Part shown: in pieces, positions 52,309 through 60,266 of the stretch
How the letters are laid out: each line of letters opens with the position of its first letter
Numbering within the stretch: the stretch's first letter is position 1
Origin: Aminobacter anthyllidis
GTDB lineage: Bacteria; Pseudomonadota; Alphaproteobacteria; Rhizobiales; Rhizobiaceae
DNA length: 64,000 bases
NCBI RefSeq assembly: GCF_018555685.1
Contig: NZ_JAFLWW010000003.1
Coordinates: 124,001 to 188,000 of the forward strand
Direction of reading: 5' to 3'
Translations under genes and position numbers: made by a program
Notes under the pieces: generated by a model
Database searches by the model: none
The model's input: the letters and a program-made list of their open reading frames with translations, nothing else
Told to the model about the DNA's origin: nothing

Positions 52309-52692
52309 ATGCAACGACGAGAGATCAACGCCCAAGACGCTCCGTTACCCGCCGGCGGTTACGCTCAGGCGATCGAAGTGACGAACAATTCGCGCACGCT
52401 TTACATCAGCGGCCAGATTCCGGTCGCCAAGGATGGTTCGGTTCCCGACGATTTCGACAGCCAGTGCTGGCTCGCCTGGCGCAATGTCGAGGCACAGCTG
52501 CATGCCGCCGGCATGACCCTCGACAATCTGGTCAAGGTCACGATCTTCCTTTCCAGCCGCGCATATGCCCTCGACAACCGCCGCATCCGCGCGGAAGTGC
52601 TCGGCGGCAGAAAGATCGCGATGTCGGTGATCATCGCCGGAATTTTCGACGAAGCCTGGCTACTGGAAATCGAAGGCGTGGCGACCGCCTGA
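52309..52692 (+). CDS. Cytosolic RidA/YjgF family protein
   Basis: 127 residues from MQRREINAQD, 11 bases after the mttB-like stop, with GAGGA before the ATG. RidA fold: PLPAGGYAQAIEVTNNSRTLYISGQIP, QCWLAWRNVEAQLHAAGMTLDNLVKVTIFL, and LLEIEGVA at the end. The site of the conserved catalytic Arg in the usual PAR.. segment here reads LGGRKIAMSVI, where the Arg is followed by Lys and may be shifted, so enzymatic imine hydrolysis is less certain than for the exported paralogue at 32.5 kb. Confidence 0.85.
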   Translation: MQRREINAQDAPLPAGGYAQAIEVTNNSRTLYISGQIPVAKDGSVPDDFDSQCWLAWRNVEAQLHAAGMTLDNLVKVTIFLSSRAYALDNRRIRAEVLGGRKIAMSVIIAGIFDEAWLLEIEGVATA

Positions 52693-52738
52693 GCCATCAA
52701 CTCCCAGATTCATTTTACGCACAACTGGACATAACCTG

Positions 52739-55312
52739 ATGAAATCCCATGTGAAAGCAGTTGTCATCGGTGGTGGCGTGGTTGGCTGCTCGGTGCTCTA
52801 TCACCTCGCCCGCGCCGGCTGGACCGACGTCATGCTGATCGAACGCTCGGAGCTGACCTCCGGCTCGTCATGGCACGCCGCCGGCGGCTTCCACACGCTC
52901 AACGGCGATCCGAACGTCGCCAAGCTGCAAGCCTACACCGTCCAGCTCTACAAGGAGCTAGAGGAGATCTCCGGCCAGTCCTGCTCGCTGCACCTGACCG
53001 GTGGCGTCATGCTTGCTGACAGCCCAGAGCGCATGGACTTCCTGCGCCTCGCCCATGCCAAGGGCCGCTATCTCGGCATGGACACCGAACTCATCACGCC
53101 GTCAGAAGCCAAGAAGATGTTCCCGCTGATGGACGAAAAGCATTTCGTCGGCGCCATGTGGGACCCGGTCGAAGGCCATCTCGACCCGTCGGGCACGACC
53201 CATGCCTACGCCAAGGCGGCGAAGAAGCTCGGCGCCGAGATCGTGCTGCGCAACCCCGTGAAGGAGTTGACGCAGGATCCTGACGGCATCTGGAATGTTG
53301 TCACCGAGCAGGGAACCGTCAGGGCCGAGCACGTCGTCAACTGCGGCGGCCTGTGGGCGCGCGAGGTCGGCCGCATGGTCGGCGTCGAGCTGCCGGTGCT
53401 GGCCATGGAGCATATGTATCTGCTCACCGAGCCGATGCCCGAGGTCGAGGCCTTCAACAAGGAAACCGGCCGCGAAATGATCGGCGTTCTCGACTTCAAG
53501 GGCGAGATTTACACACGCCAGGAGCGCAACGGCATCCTGCTCGGCACCTATGAGAAGGCCTGCAAGCCGTGGTCGCCGGTCAACACGCCATGGGACTTCG
53601 GCCACGAACTGCTCGCCCCCGACCTCGACCGCATCGCCCCTTCGCTGGAGATCGGCTTCCAGCATTTCCCCGGCATTGCCAATGCTGGCATCAAGCAGGT
53701 CATCAACGGCCCCTTCACCTTCGCGCCCGACGGTAATCCGCTGGTCGGCCCGGTCCAGGGCCTGACCAATTTCTGGGTCGCGTGCGGCGTCATGGCCGGC
53801 TTCAGCCAGGGTGGCGGTGTCGGCCTTGCGCTGTCCAACTGGATGGTCGATGGCGACCCGGGCTTCGACGTCTGGGGCATGGATGTCGCGCGCTGGGGTG
53901 AATGGGCATCGCTGCGCTACACCAATGCCAAGGTGCGCGAGAATTATTCGCGCCGCTTCTCGATCCGTTTCCCCAATGAAGAGCTCCCCGCCGCCAGGCC
54001 GGCCCAGACCACGCCGCTCTACGACACCATGGTCGCCAACAACGCCGTCATGGGCGACAGCTGGGGCCTGGAAACGCCGCTATGGTTCGCACCTCAAGGC
54101 ACTGAGCCGAAGGACATCGTCTCCTTCCACCGCTCCAACGATTTCGAGCATATCGGCAATGAGGTTCGCGCCACCCGTGAGCGCGTTGGCGTGACCGAGA
54201 TCGCCAACTTCGCCAAATACGAGGTCTCGGGTCCGGCATCGGAGGATTTCCTCAACCGGCTGATGACCAACCGCATGCCGAAGAAGGGCCGCATCGTGCT
54301 GACGCCGATGCTCAACGAGTTCGGCCGGCTGATCGGCGACTTCACGATTGCCAAGACCGGCGACGACAAGTTCATGATCTGGGGCTCGTCGGCAGCGCAG
54401 AAATACCACATGCGCTGGTTCGAAAAGCACCTGCCCAAGGACGGGTCGGTGCGCATCCACCGCTTCGACCAGACGCTCGTCGGCCTGTCCATAGCTGGCC
54501 CGAAGTCGCAGGCGCTGCTGGCCAAGCTTGTCGACGTCGATGTGTCGAGCAAGGCCTTTCGCTTCATGGACTTCCGCGAGATGGCCGTCGGCGGCGCGCC
54601 ATGCATGGTCAACCGCATCACCTATACCGGCGACCTCGGCTACGAGATCTGGATGGCGCCAACCTACCAGCGCCTCGTCTACAAGGCGATCAAGGACGCC
54701 GGCGAGGAGTTCGGCATCGTCGATTTCGGCATGCGCGCGCTGCTTTCGATGCGCCTCGAAAAGAACTTCCCGACCTGGTTCCGCGAGTTGCGACCGATCT
54801 ATGGGCCGTTCGAGGGATCGATGGAACGCTTCATCAAGCTCGAGAAGAACGACTTCATCGGCCGCGAGGCAGCCGCCAAGGAGCACGCCGAGGGGCCGAA
54901 GCTGCGTCGTGTCTCCTTCTATGTCGATGCGCAGGACGCCGACGTGATGGGCGACGAGCCGATCTGGGCCAAGATCGGCGCCAAGGATTTCGGCACAATC
55001 GAAAAGCCGCATGGCTATGGTGCGCCGCGCTTTGACGAAACCGGCAAGGAAGTGCGCGGCTCGGACGCCGCAACTGGCGCCTCCGCCGTGCGCGGCATCG
55101 TCGACGGCGACTGGCGCGTGGTCGGCTGGGTGACGTCGGGCGGCTATGCCCACTATGTCGAGAAATCGATGGCGCAGGGTTACGTGCCGGCAGCGCTCGC
55201 TGAAAACGAGGCGGAAGGCCTGTTCGAGATCGAGATCCTCGGCCACCGCCGCCCCGCCCGCATCAATGTCGAGCCGCCTTTCGATCCGTCAGGCGACAAG
55301 ATGCGGGGGTAA
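52739..55312 (+). CDS. FAD-dependent dimethylglycine/sarcosine dehydrogenase-like protein with GcvT domain
   Basis: 857 residues, MKSHVKAVVI. An FAD-binding oxidoreductase domain fills about 1-400: VVIGGGVVGCSVLYHLARAG and SGSSWHAAGG, where His46 is the residue that carries covalent FAD in dimethylglycine dehydrogenase. The rest is a GcvT/aminomethyltransferase domain with its tetrahydrofolate site (about 430-850; YEVSGPASEDFLNRLMTNRMP, GDLGYEIWM, FGMRALLSMRLEKNFPTW). Such enzymes oxidise N-methyl groups and hand the one-carbon unit to tetrahydrofolate. Substrate may be dimethylglycine, sarcosine or a related methylated amine. The antisense frame is a shadow. Confidence 0.9.
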   Translation: MKSHVKAVVIGGGVVGCSVLYHLARAGWTDVMLIERSELTSGSSWHAAGGFHTLNGDPNVAKLQAYTVQLYKELEEISGQSCSLHLTGGVMLADSPERMDFLRLAHAKGRYLGMDTELITPSEAKKMFPLMDEKHFVGAMWDPVEGHLDPSGTTHAYAKAAKKLGAEIVLRNPVKELTQDPDGIWNVVTEQGTVRAEHVVNCGGLWAREVGRMVGVELPVLAMEHMYLLTEPMPEVEAFNKETGREMIGVLDFKGEIYTRQERNGILLGTYEKACKPWSPVNTPWDFGHELLAPDLDRIAPSLEIGFQHFPGIANAGIKQVINGPFTFAPDGNPLVGPVQGLTNFWVACGVMAGFSQGGGVGLALSNWMVDGDPGFDVWGMDVARWGEWASLRYTNAKVRENYSRRFSIRFPNEELPAARPAQTTPLYDTMVANNAVMGDSWGLETPLWFAPQGTEPKDIVSFHRSNDFEHIGNEVRATRERVGVTEIANFAKYEVSGPASEDFLNRLMTNRMPKKGRIVLTPMLNEFGRLIGDFTIAKTGDDKFMIWGSSAAQKYHMRWFEKHLPKDGSVRIHRFDQTLVGLSIAGPKSQALLAKLVDVDVSSKAFRFMDFREMAVGGAPCMVNRITYTGDLGYEIWMAPTYQRLVYKAIKDAGEEFGIVDFGMRALLSMRLEKNFPTWFRELRPIYGPFEGSMERFIKLEKNDFIGREAAAKEHAEGPKLRRVSFYVDAQDADVMGDEPIWAKIGAKDFGTIEKPHGYGAPRFDETGKEVRGSDAATGASAVRGIVDGDWRVVGWVTSGGYAHYVEKSMAQGYVPAALAENEAEGLFEIEILGHRRPARINVEPPFDPSGDKMRG

Positions 55313-55360
55313 CCTCACGCAGGGATCGGGAACGCAAATGCTCTACGTTGCCCCCCTCTG

Positions 55361-55494
55361 TCCTGCCGGACATCTCCCCCACAAGGGGGGAGATTGGCTG
55401 TCATGCTCGCCTCACCCCTTCTCGACCGCCTCAGGAATCGCGCATAGGTCGCAACTGCTGATCTCCCCCCTTGTGGGGGAGATGTCCGGTAGGA
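55361..55494. repeat. Long inverted repeat between the dehydrogenase and DddP-like genes
   Basis: A 29-base arm at 55366-55394 pairs perfectly with 55461-55489, and the match extends about five more bases outward with one mismatch. Each arm is itself a hairpin (ATCTCCCCC with GGGGGAGAT around ACAA or TTGT). The 66-base loop has no gene. Elements with a CCGGACATCTCCCCC core are common in Mesorhizobium intergenic regions in my memory. It interrupts the four-gene set and could lower or process expression of the last gene. Confidence 0.8.
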
Positions 55495-55531
55495 AGGAAC
55501 GACGCCTTCAACCATCAAAGGGGTGTCGCTG

Positions 55532-56884
55532 ATGGAAACCCCCGCAAAAGGCAATTTCGGCCGCCACCGCAAGATCATGCCGTTCGAGCCTGGCTCGGCG
55601 GAGGACCTGCGCGAGCGAGCCCGCACCAAGGCGGCAGCACTAAACCAGCACGTTCTGGGTTATGGAGCACAGGCCGAAGCCGAATGGGCGGCGGCCGGCA
55701 TCGCGGCACCCGACATGCCGGCCCTGCGCAAGTACCGGCTGGAGCGCATCCGCACCGAGCTCGCGCGGCGCGGTTATGCCGGCGCCCTGCTCTACGATCC
55801 CGTCAACATTCGCTACGCCACCGATTCGACCAACATGCAGCTGTGGGTGGCGCACAACCCGACCCGTCACTGTTTCGTCGCCACCGACGGCCCGGTGGTG
55901 CTGTTCGACTACTTCTCCTGCGAGCACCTGTCCGATCATTCCGGCGTCGTCGACGAGGTTCGCCCGGCAGTGTCGTGGATGTATCTCTACAGCGGCGAAA
56001 TGACGGAGATGAAGGTCGAGCGCTGGGCGCAAGGCATCGCCGATGTCCTTGGCGAGCACGGCGGCGGCGTCAGGCGCATTGCCGTCGACCATCTCGACCA
56101 TAACGGCGTCGACGCGCTGGCACGGCTTGGCATTTCGGTCGGCAATGGCGAGGCGGTGATGGAAAACGCCCGGCTGATCAAGTCGCCTGACGAAATCCTC
56201 TGCATGCGCCGTTCGATCGTCGCCTGCGAGGTGGCGATGAGCGAGATGGAGGCAGCACTCCGGCCGGGCATCTCCGAGAACGAGCTCTGGGCCGAACTGC
56301 ATCGCGGCAACATCGCCCGCGGCGGCGAATGGATCGAAACCCGGCTCCTGGCATCGGGACCGCGCACCAATCCCTGGTTCCAGGAGTGCTCGTCGCGCGT
56401 GGTCGAGGCAGGCGATCTCGTCGCCTTCGACACCGATCTCATCGGGCCCTACGGATTTTGCGCCGACCTGTCGCGGACCTGGCTGTGCGGCGACGGCGAG
56501 CCCAAGAGCGAACAGCGCGACCTCTACAGGATTGCCGCCGAACAGATCGCCCACAATACGGCGCTGCTCAGGCCCGGCCTCGGTTTCCGCGAACTGGTGG
56601 AACGCGCGGCCGCGCCCCCGCCCGACTGCTTCCCGGCGCGTTATGGCGTGCTGTTCCACGGCGTGGGCCTGGCCGACGAATATCCCACCCTGCCCCACGC
56701 CTCCGACTGGACGGCCGATACGCCGGACGGCGTGCTCGAGCCCGGCATGGTGGTCTGCGTCGAGAGCTACATCGGCCGCCTCGGTGGGCATGAGGGCGTC
56801 AAGATCGAGGAGCAGATCCTGATCACTGAAAGCGGCAACGAGCAGCTCTCAAACTATCCGCTCGACAAGCGCCTGCTCGGCTAG
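55532..56884 (+). CDS. dddP: M24-fold enzyme, DddP (DMSP lyase)-like
   Basis: 450 residues from METPAKGNFG (AAAGGGG eight bases before; a GTG at 55523 also fits). The creatinase/aminopeptidase P fold is clear, and long blocks match what I remember of DddP: IRYATDSTNMQLW, HNPTRHCF, RGGEWIETRLLASGPRTNP, FQECSSRVVEAG, FDTDLIGPYGFCADLSRTW. The metal ligands Asp300, Asp302, Asp312, His376, Glu411, Glu426 and candidate catalytic residues Tyr371 and Asp382 sit at a constant offset of five from those I recall for Ruegeria DddP. DddP cleaves DMSP to dimethyl sulfide and acrylate. The family may include enzymes for other substrates, so the symbol is tentative. Last gene of the MttB/RidA/dehydrogenase set. 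Confidence 0.72.
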   Translation: METPAKGNFGRHRKIMPFEPGSAEDLRERARTKAAALNQHVLGYGAQAEAEWAAAGIAAPDMPALRKYRLERIRTELARRGYAGALLYDPVNIRYATDSTNMQLWVAHNPTRHCFVATDGPVVLFDYFSCEHLSDHSGVVDEVRPAVSWMYLYSGEMTEMKVERWAQGIADVLGEHGGGVRRIAVDHLDHNGVDALARLGISVGNGEAVMENARLIKSPDEILCMRRSIVACEVAMSEMEAALRPGISENELWAELHRGNIARGGEWIETRLLASGPRTNPWFQECSSRVVEAGDLVAFDTDLIGPYGFCADLSRTWLCGDGEPKSEQRDLYRIAAEQIAHNTALLRPGLGFRELVERAAAPPPDCFPARYGVLFHGVGLADEYPTLPHASDWTADTPDGVLEPGMVVCVESYIGRLGGHEGVKIEEQILITESGNEQLSNYPLDKRLLG

Positions 56885-57060
56885 GCGCCCAAAGCCCCGG
56901 CTTCCTGTTCGAGATATTCCAGCGACCAAGAACAGTTGATCGGCAGCCGAAATCGCTCGCCGGCGACTTTACTGCGATGGCGCAAGATCACTGGGCTGCC
57001 GGATTTGATGTGGACAGGAGCGGTGGCGAGTGGCTTCCGCGGCAAGCTGCACCGATAGTG

Positions 57061-57088
57061 AAAACGGCGCTGCAACATCGCCGTTTTT
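57061..57088 (+). terminator. Terminator hairpin just before the purine nucleoside permease gene
   Basis: AAAACGGCG (57061-57069), a nine-base loop, then CGCCGTTTTT (57079-57088). It is a good intrinsic terminator, 177 bases after the DddP-like stop and only 17 bases before the next start codon, so it either ends the upstream operon or forms a transcriptional attenuator for the permease gene. Confidence 0.8.
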
Positions 57089-57105
57089 CTCAGATCGGAT
57101 CGCAT

Positions 57106-58134
57106 ATGACGCACATCTATCGGATTGGCCTTTCAGCCCTCGCCCTTGCCGCCGGCTTTGCCTCGAACACATCAATGGCGTCGGCGGAGCCGCTGGCCCC
57201 CAAAGTGCTGGTCATAACGATGTTCGGAGGCGAGGCAAAACCATGGCTCGAGGGCCGCAAGCTGGAGACCAGGCTGACGATTCCGGGCTTCGCCAAGGAG
57301 TATCCGGAACTTGCCTGCGACGCTGCCGGGCTGTGCGTCATGACGACGGCGATGGGTTATGCCAATGCAGCAAGCTCGGTTTCAGCACTCGTCTACAGCG
57401 GTCTTGTCGACCTCAAGCAGAGCTACATCGTGATCGCCGGCATTGCTGGTGTCGATCCGAGCGATGGCACGCTGGGTTCGGCACATTGGGCGCGTTATGC
57501 CGTCGATGCCGGCCTGCGCCACGAAATCGATCCGCGCCAGATTCCCGCCGACTGGCCTGATGGCGTGGTCGGGCTGGGCGCCAAGCGACCCGGCGAAAAG
57601 CCGAGCTGGGGCTCGGCAACCGAGGTCTACCAGCTCAACGAGCAGCTGCTGCAGAAGGCATTTGCCCTGACCAAGAGCGTCGAACTCGCCGACAGCGCCG
57701 AAGCGAAGGCCTATCGCGTGGCCTACAAGACCGCACCCGGCAACGCTGCCCCAAGTGTCAGCATCTGTGACACGCTGTCGACTGACACCTACTGGCATGG
57801 CTCGATGACTGCCAAAAGCATGGGCGATTGGGTATCGTTGCTGACCGAGGGCAAGGGCAATTATTGCACGACCCAGATGGAGGACAACGCCTCGCTGACC
57901 GCGCTGCGGCGCGGCGCGGATGCCGACCTGCTCGATTTCGATCGCATCGCCTTGCTGCGCACGGCGTCGAACTTCGATCGCGAGCCCGCCGGCATGAGCC
58001 CCATCGAATCGCTGAGCGCCAAGTCGGGTGGCTTCGGTCCGGCAGCCATCAACGCCTATCGTGTCGGCGCGGCCTTTGCGGATGCTGTCACCGGCGATTG
58101 GGCGAAGTGGGAAAAGGGCGTGCCGTCAGAATAA
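57106..58134 (+). CDS. Exported purine nucleoside permease family protein
   Basis: 342 residues from MTHIYRIGLS with a signal peptide ending MASAEP. The NUP family (PF06516) is recognised from VLVITMFGGEAKPWLE, LCVMTTAMGYANAASSVSAL, YIVIAGIAGVDPSDGTLGSAHWARYAVDAGL (in parts), SDGLSTDTYWHG-like CDTLSTDTYWHG and NYCTTQMEDNASLTAL. It resembles nucleoside phosphorylases in fold and is probably periplasmic. Known family members take part in purine nucleoside uptake in yeasts; the bacterial role is not established. Confidence 0.87.
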   Translation: MTHIYRIGLSALALAAGFASNTSMASAEPLAPKVLVITMFGGEAKPWLEGRKLETRLTIPGFAKEYPELACDAAGLCVMTTAMGYANAASSVSALVYSGLVDLKQSYIVIAGIAGVDPSDGTLGSAHWARYAVDAGLRHEIDPRQIPADWPDGVVGLGAKRPGEKPSWGSATEVYQLNEQLLQKAFALTKSVELADSAEAKAYRVAYKTAPGNAAPSVSICDTLSTDTYWHGSMTAKSMGDWVSLLTEGKGNYCTTQMEDNASLTALRRGADADLLDFDRIALLRTASNFDREPAGMSPIESLSAKSGGFGPAAINAYRVGAAFADAVTGDWAKWEKGVPSE

Positions 58135-58177
58135 ACCTCGGCCAGGCAGAGCGGGCGGTTCAGGCCGCCCGCTTTCT

Positions 58178-58990
58178 TCAAAGCGCGGCTTGGCTCAGCG
58201 CAAGGTTGAGCAACGTCACCGAAACGGGCGACGTGCTTGGCCCGGTGATGTAAGGCAAGCCCTTGCGTTTTGCTGTCCAACCGATGACCACGACGTCCCG
58301 GGCAGCCGGCTCGAAGCGCTGCGCCAGCGCCCAGCTCCGGCAATCGATGGTTGCCACGTCGGCCCGGCCCTCGGAGATGGCGACGATCGACGCGCGATGG
58401 CCGCCGCTTTCGATGCGTTCGGAAAAAATCCGCAATCCCTCGCCCATGGCGGCAAGATCGCGCGAGATACCGATGAACCCCGACATCGAATCGTGGCTGT
58501 TGAAGGCCAGGCGCTTGTCGCGGATCAGATCGAGCGGGATGAGCGGCGCATCGCCGTCGGGGGCATGCGCATGGTCGGCGGTCACCGTTCCGCGCCGCAC
58601 GACGATGGCGCTGGAATAGAGTTCGCCACGACCGCCTTCGATGCCGTCATAGTTTGGCTGACCGATCACCTTGACCTGAGCCGCAAGGCCCGTGCTTTCC
58701 ATCGGCCCCCAGCAGGTCTGGCCGAACAGCAATTGGGGATGCCGCCACAGCGTCGGCAGGTCGAGTTCTTCGGGCGGCAGCGTAGCCGGGTCGAATGCAA
58801 TCACCACACCCGATGCGTCGCGAATACCACCTGGAACCGCCGGCAGATCGGCGTTGCGCCTGGCAAGGCGTTCCGGCGCGTCCAAACCAAGCTGACGCAA
58901 CGCCGTTCGCAACCTGGCCCATTGCGCATCGACCTCGTCGCGCATCTCGGGCCAGTCATACATGGGCAGTGCGGCGATGAAGTCGCTCAT
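58178..58990 (-). CDS. PhnD-like substrate-binding protein without a signal peptide
   Basis: 270 residues, MSDFIAALPM. A PhnD-type ligand-binding fold is suggested by LLFGQTCWGPMESTG, DKRLAFNSHDSMSGFIGI, GGHRASIVAISEGRADVATIDCRSWAL, and YITGPSTSPVSV near the C-terminus. There is no signal peptide or lipobox, and no permease or ATPase gene is nearby, so it may act in the cytoplasm as a sensor or enzyme rather than in uptake. The ribosome site is weak. It follows the desaturase gene in the same direction with 48 bases between. Confidence 0.78.
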   Translation of the reverse strand: MSDFIAALPMYDWPEMRDEVDAQWARLRTALRQLGLDAPERLARRNADLPAVPGGIRDASGVVIAFDPATLPPEELDLPTLWRHPQLLFGQTCWGPMESTGLAAQVKVIGQPNYDGIEGGRGELYSSAIVVRRGTVTADHAHAPDGDAPLIPLDLIRDKRLAFNSHDSMSGFIGISRDLAAMGEGLRIFSERIESGGHRASIVAISEGRADVATIDCRSWALAQRFEPAARDVVVIGWTAKRKGLPYITGPSTSPVSVTLLNLALSQAAL

Positions 58991-59038
58991 TGCATCATTT
59001 CAGGCTCGAACGCGAGAATTGGCAAGCTCTGGAAGATA

Positions 59039-60049
59039 TCATTCCTTTGGCGGCTCGGCAGGCACCGGCGCGGTTCCAAGCCCGTTGACGCTGCGGGCCC
59101 TGACCCGTGGCACAAACGCCCTGCCCTGTTCGGGAGCGCGACGCAGCGCCGGATGGCAGACCGGCTCCTTGGCGCGGAAGGCATAGGCCCTGACCAGCGC
59201 GAAATAGTTGGGATAGACGTAGCCCTTGTTCATCTTCAGCCATTCCGCGCGGCGGGCGCGAAACAATGCCGGTAATTTGTACCAAGCAACCGTCGGGCTC
59301 TTGTGATGGACGAAATGCAGGTTGTTGTTGAGAAACAGCAGCGACAATGGCGAGCGCTCGACAATGACAGTGCGCCCTTCCGGGTGCTCCGACCACTGAT
59401 GCTCGGCAAAGGTTCGGATCGAAATCAGCGACTGGCCGAGCCATACCGGCACCAGCACATAGAGCCACAAGGGGACACCGAAGCCGAACTGTACCACCGG
59501 CAGCACCACCGCAAGGCCTGCGGCATGCAGTAGCCACGCTTTTCGGATGGCCTTGTCGCCGGCGACAATCTGCTTGGCGTCGTCGATGAAGAAGCCGACG
59601 CAGGCAAGCAGCGGCCCGAGCACGAAGCGCCCCGCCATGGTGTTGTTGATGCTGAGCAGCAACTTCATGCTGGCCGGCAGGTCGTCGTGCTGCCACAGCG
59701 CCCGATAGTAGCTTTCCGGGTCATCGAACGGATCGGTCAGGCGCTCGTCGGCATGATGGCGCAGGTGGATCGTCTTGAAGCGGCGATACGGCCAGACAAC
59801 GCCGATCGGCAAGGACACCAGCGCTTCGTTGATGCGCGCGTTTCGGGTGGGATGGCCGTGCAGCACCTCGTGCACCAGCGACGACTGGAGCGCAACCATA
59901 AGCGCCATCACCGCAAGAGCGGCCACCGGATAGGCCTGCCAGAGCAGCAGGCCGGCAGCAAGCCAGGTTCCGTAGCAGCCCAGGATGAGAAACACCGTCG
60001 GCCATTCGACCCCTGTGGTCGTGCCGCGTCTGTTTCCGTTCTTGGTCAT
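59039..60049 (-). CDS. Membrane fatty acid desaturase family protein
   Basis: 336 residues from MTKNGNRRGT; an ATG at 60142 is also open, but the family starts here and AGG precedes it. Three histidine clusters for the di-iron centre are visible: HEVLHGH (about residue 60), HLRHHADE (about 90) and NLHFVHH (about 247). Several membrane segments (VFLILGCYGTWLAAGLLLW, LVPVWLGQSLISI). It may desaturate or hydroxylate a lipid chain. The first cluster has the form H-x3-H-x-H and fits alkane- or lipid-acting members. Divergent from the XRE gene. Confidence 0.87.
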   Translation of the reverse strand: MTKNGNRRGTTTGVEWPTVFLILGCYGTWLAAGLLLWQAYPVAALAVMALMVALQSSLVHEVLHGHPTRNARINEALVSLPIGVVWPYRRFKTIHLRHHADERLTDPFDDPESYYRALWQHDDLPASMKLLLSINNTMAGRFVLGPLLACVGFFIDDAKQIVAGDKAIRKAWLLHAAGLAVVLPVVQFGFGVPLWLYVLVPVWLGQSLISIRTFAEHQWSEHPEGRTVIVERSPLSLLFLNNNLHFVHHKSPTVAWYKLPALFRARRAEWLKMNKGYVYPNYFALVRAYAFRAKEPVCHPALRRAPEQGRAFVPRVRARSVNGLGTAPVPAEPPKE

Positions 60050-60180
60050 GCGCTGCCTGCTGTCCTTGGATGCCTGGAACTCGATGATTCCTGACATAAT
60101 GCTGTCAGTAGTCATTGATTTCCGCAACGAGACAATGCGCACAGACTGTTTACATTGCGCTGCTCACGCCGCAAATGTTA

Positions 60181-60193
60181 TGTTTAGTAAACA
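60181..60193. promoter_or_regulatory. Perfect 13-base palindrome between desaturase and XRE regulator
   Basis: TGTTTAGTAAACA at 60181-60193 is fully self-complementary around its central G. A TGTTTAC half-site is found 34 bases upstream at 60147. The pair lies in the 217-base divergent region, 74 bases before the XRE start. A likely operator for the XRE protein or another dimeric regulator; the regulator is not known. Confidence 0.45.
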
Positions 60194-60266
60194 CTCCGGA
60201 CGATGAATCTAATTTGGATGGCCATGCGGCGGCGGATTCGCAAAACCATTCCCCAATGGGCAGGTC

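Noticed and set aside
56881-57114. 77-codon reverse-strand frame between the DddP-like and nucleoside permease genes
   Set aside because: Its end (FRLPINCSWSLEYLEQEAG) looks protein-like, possibly a gene remnant, but it spans a terminator hairpin and has no recognisable family or ribosome site.
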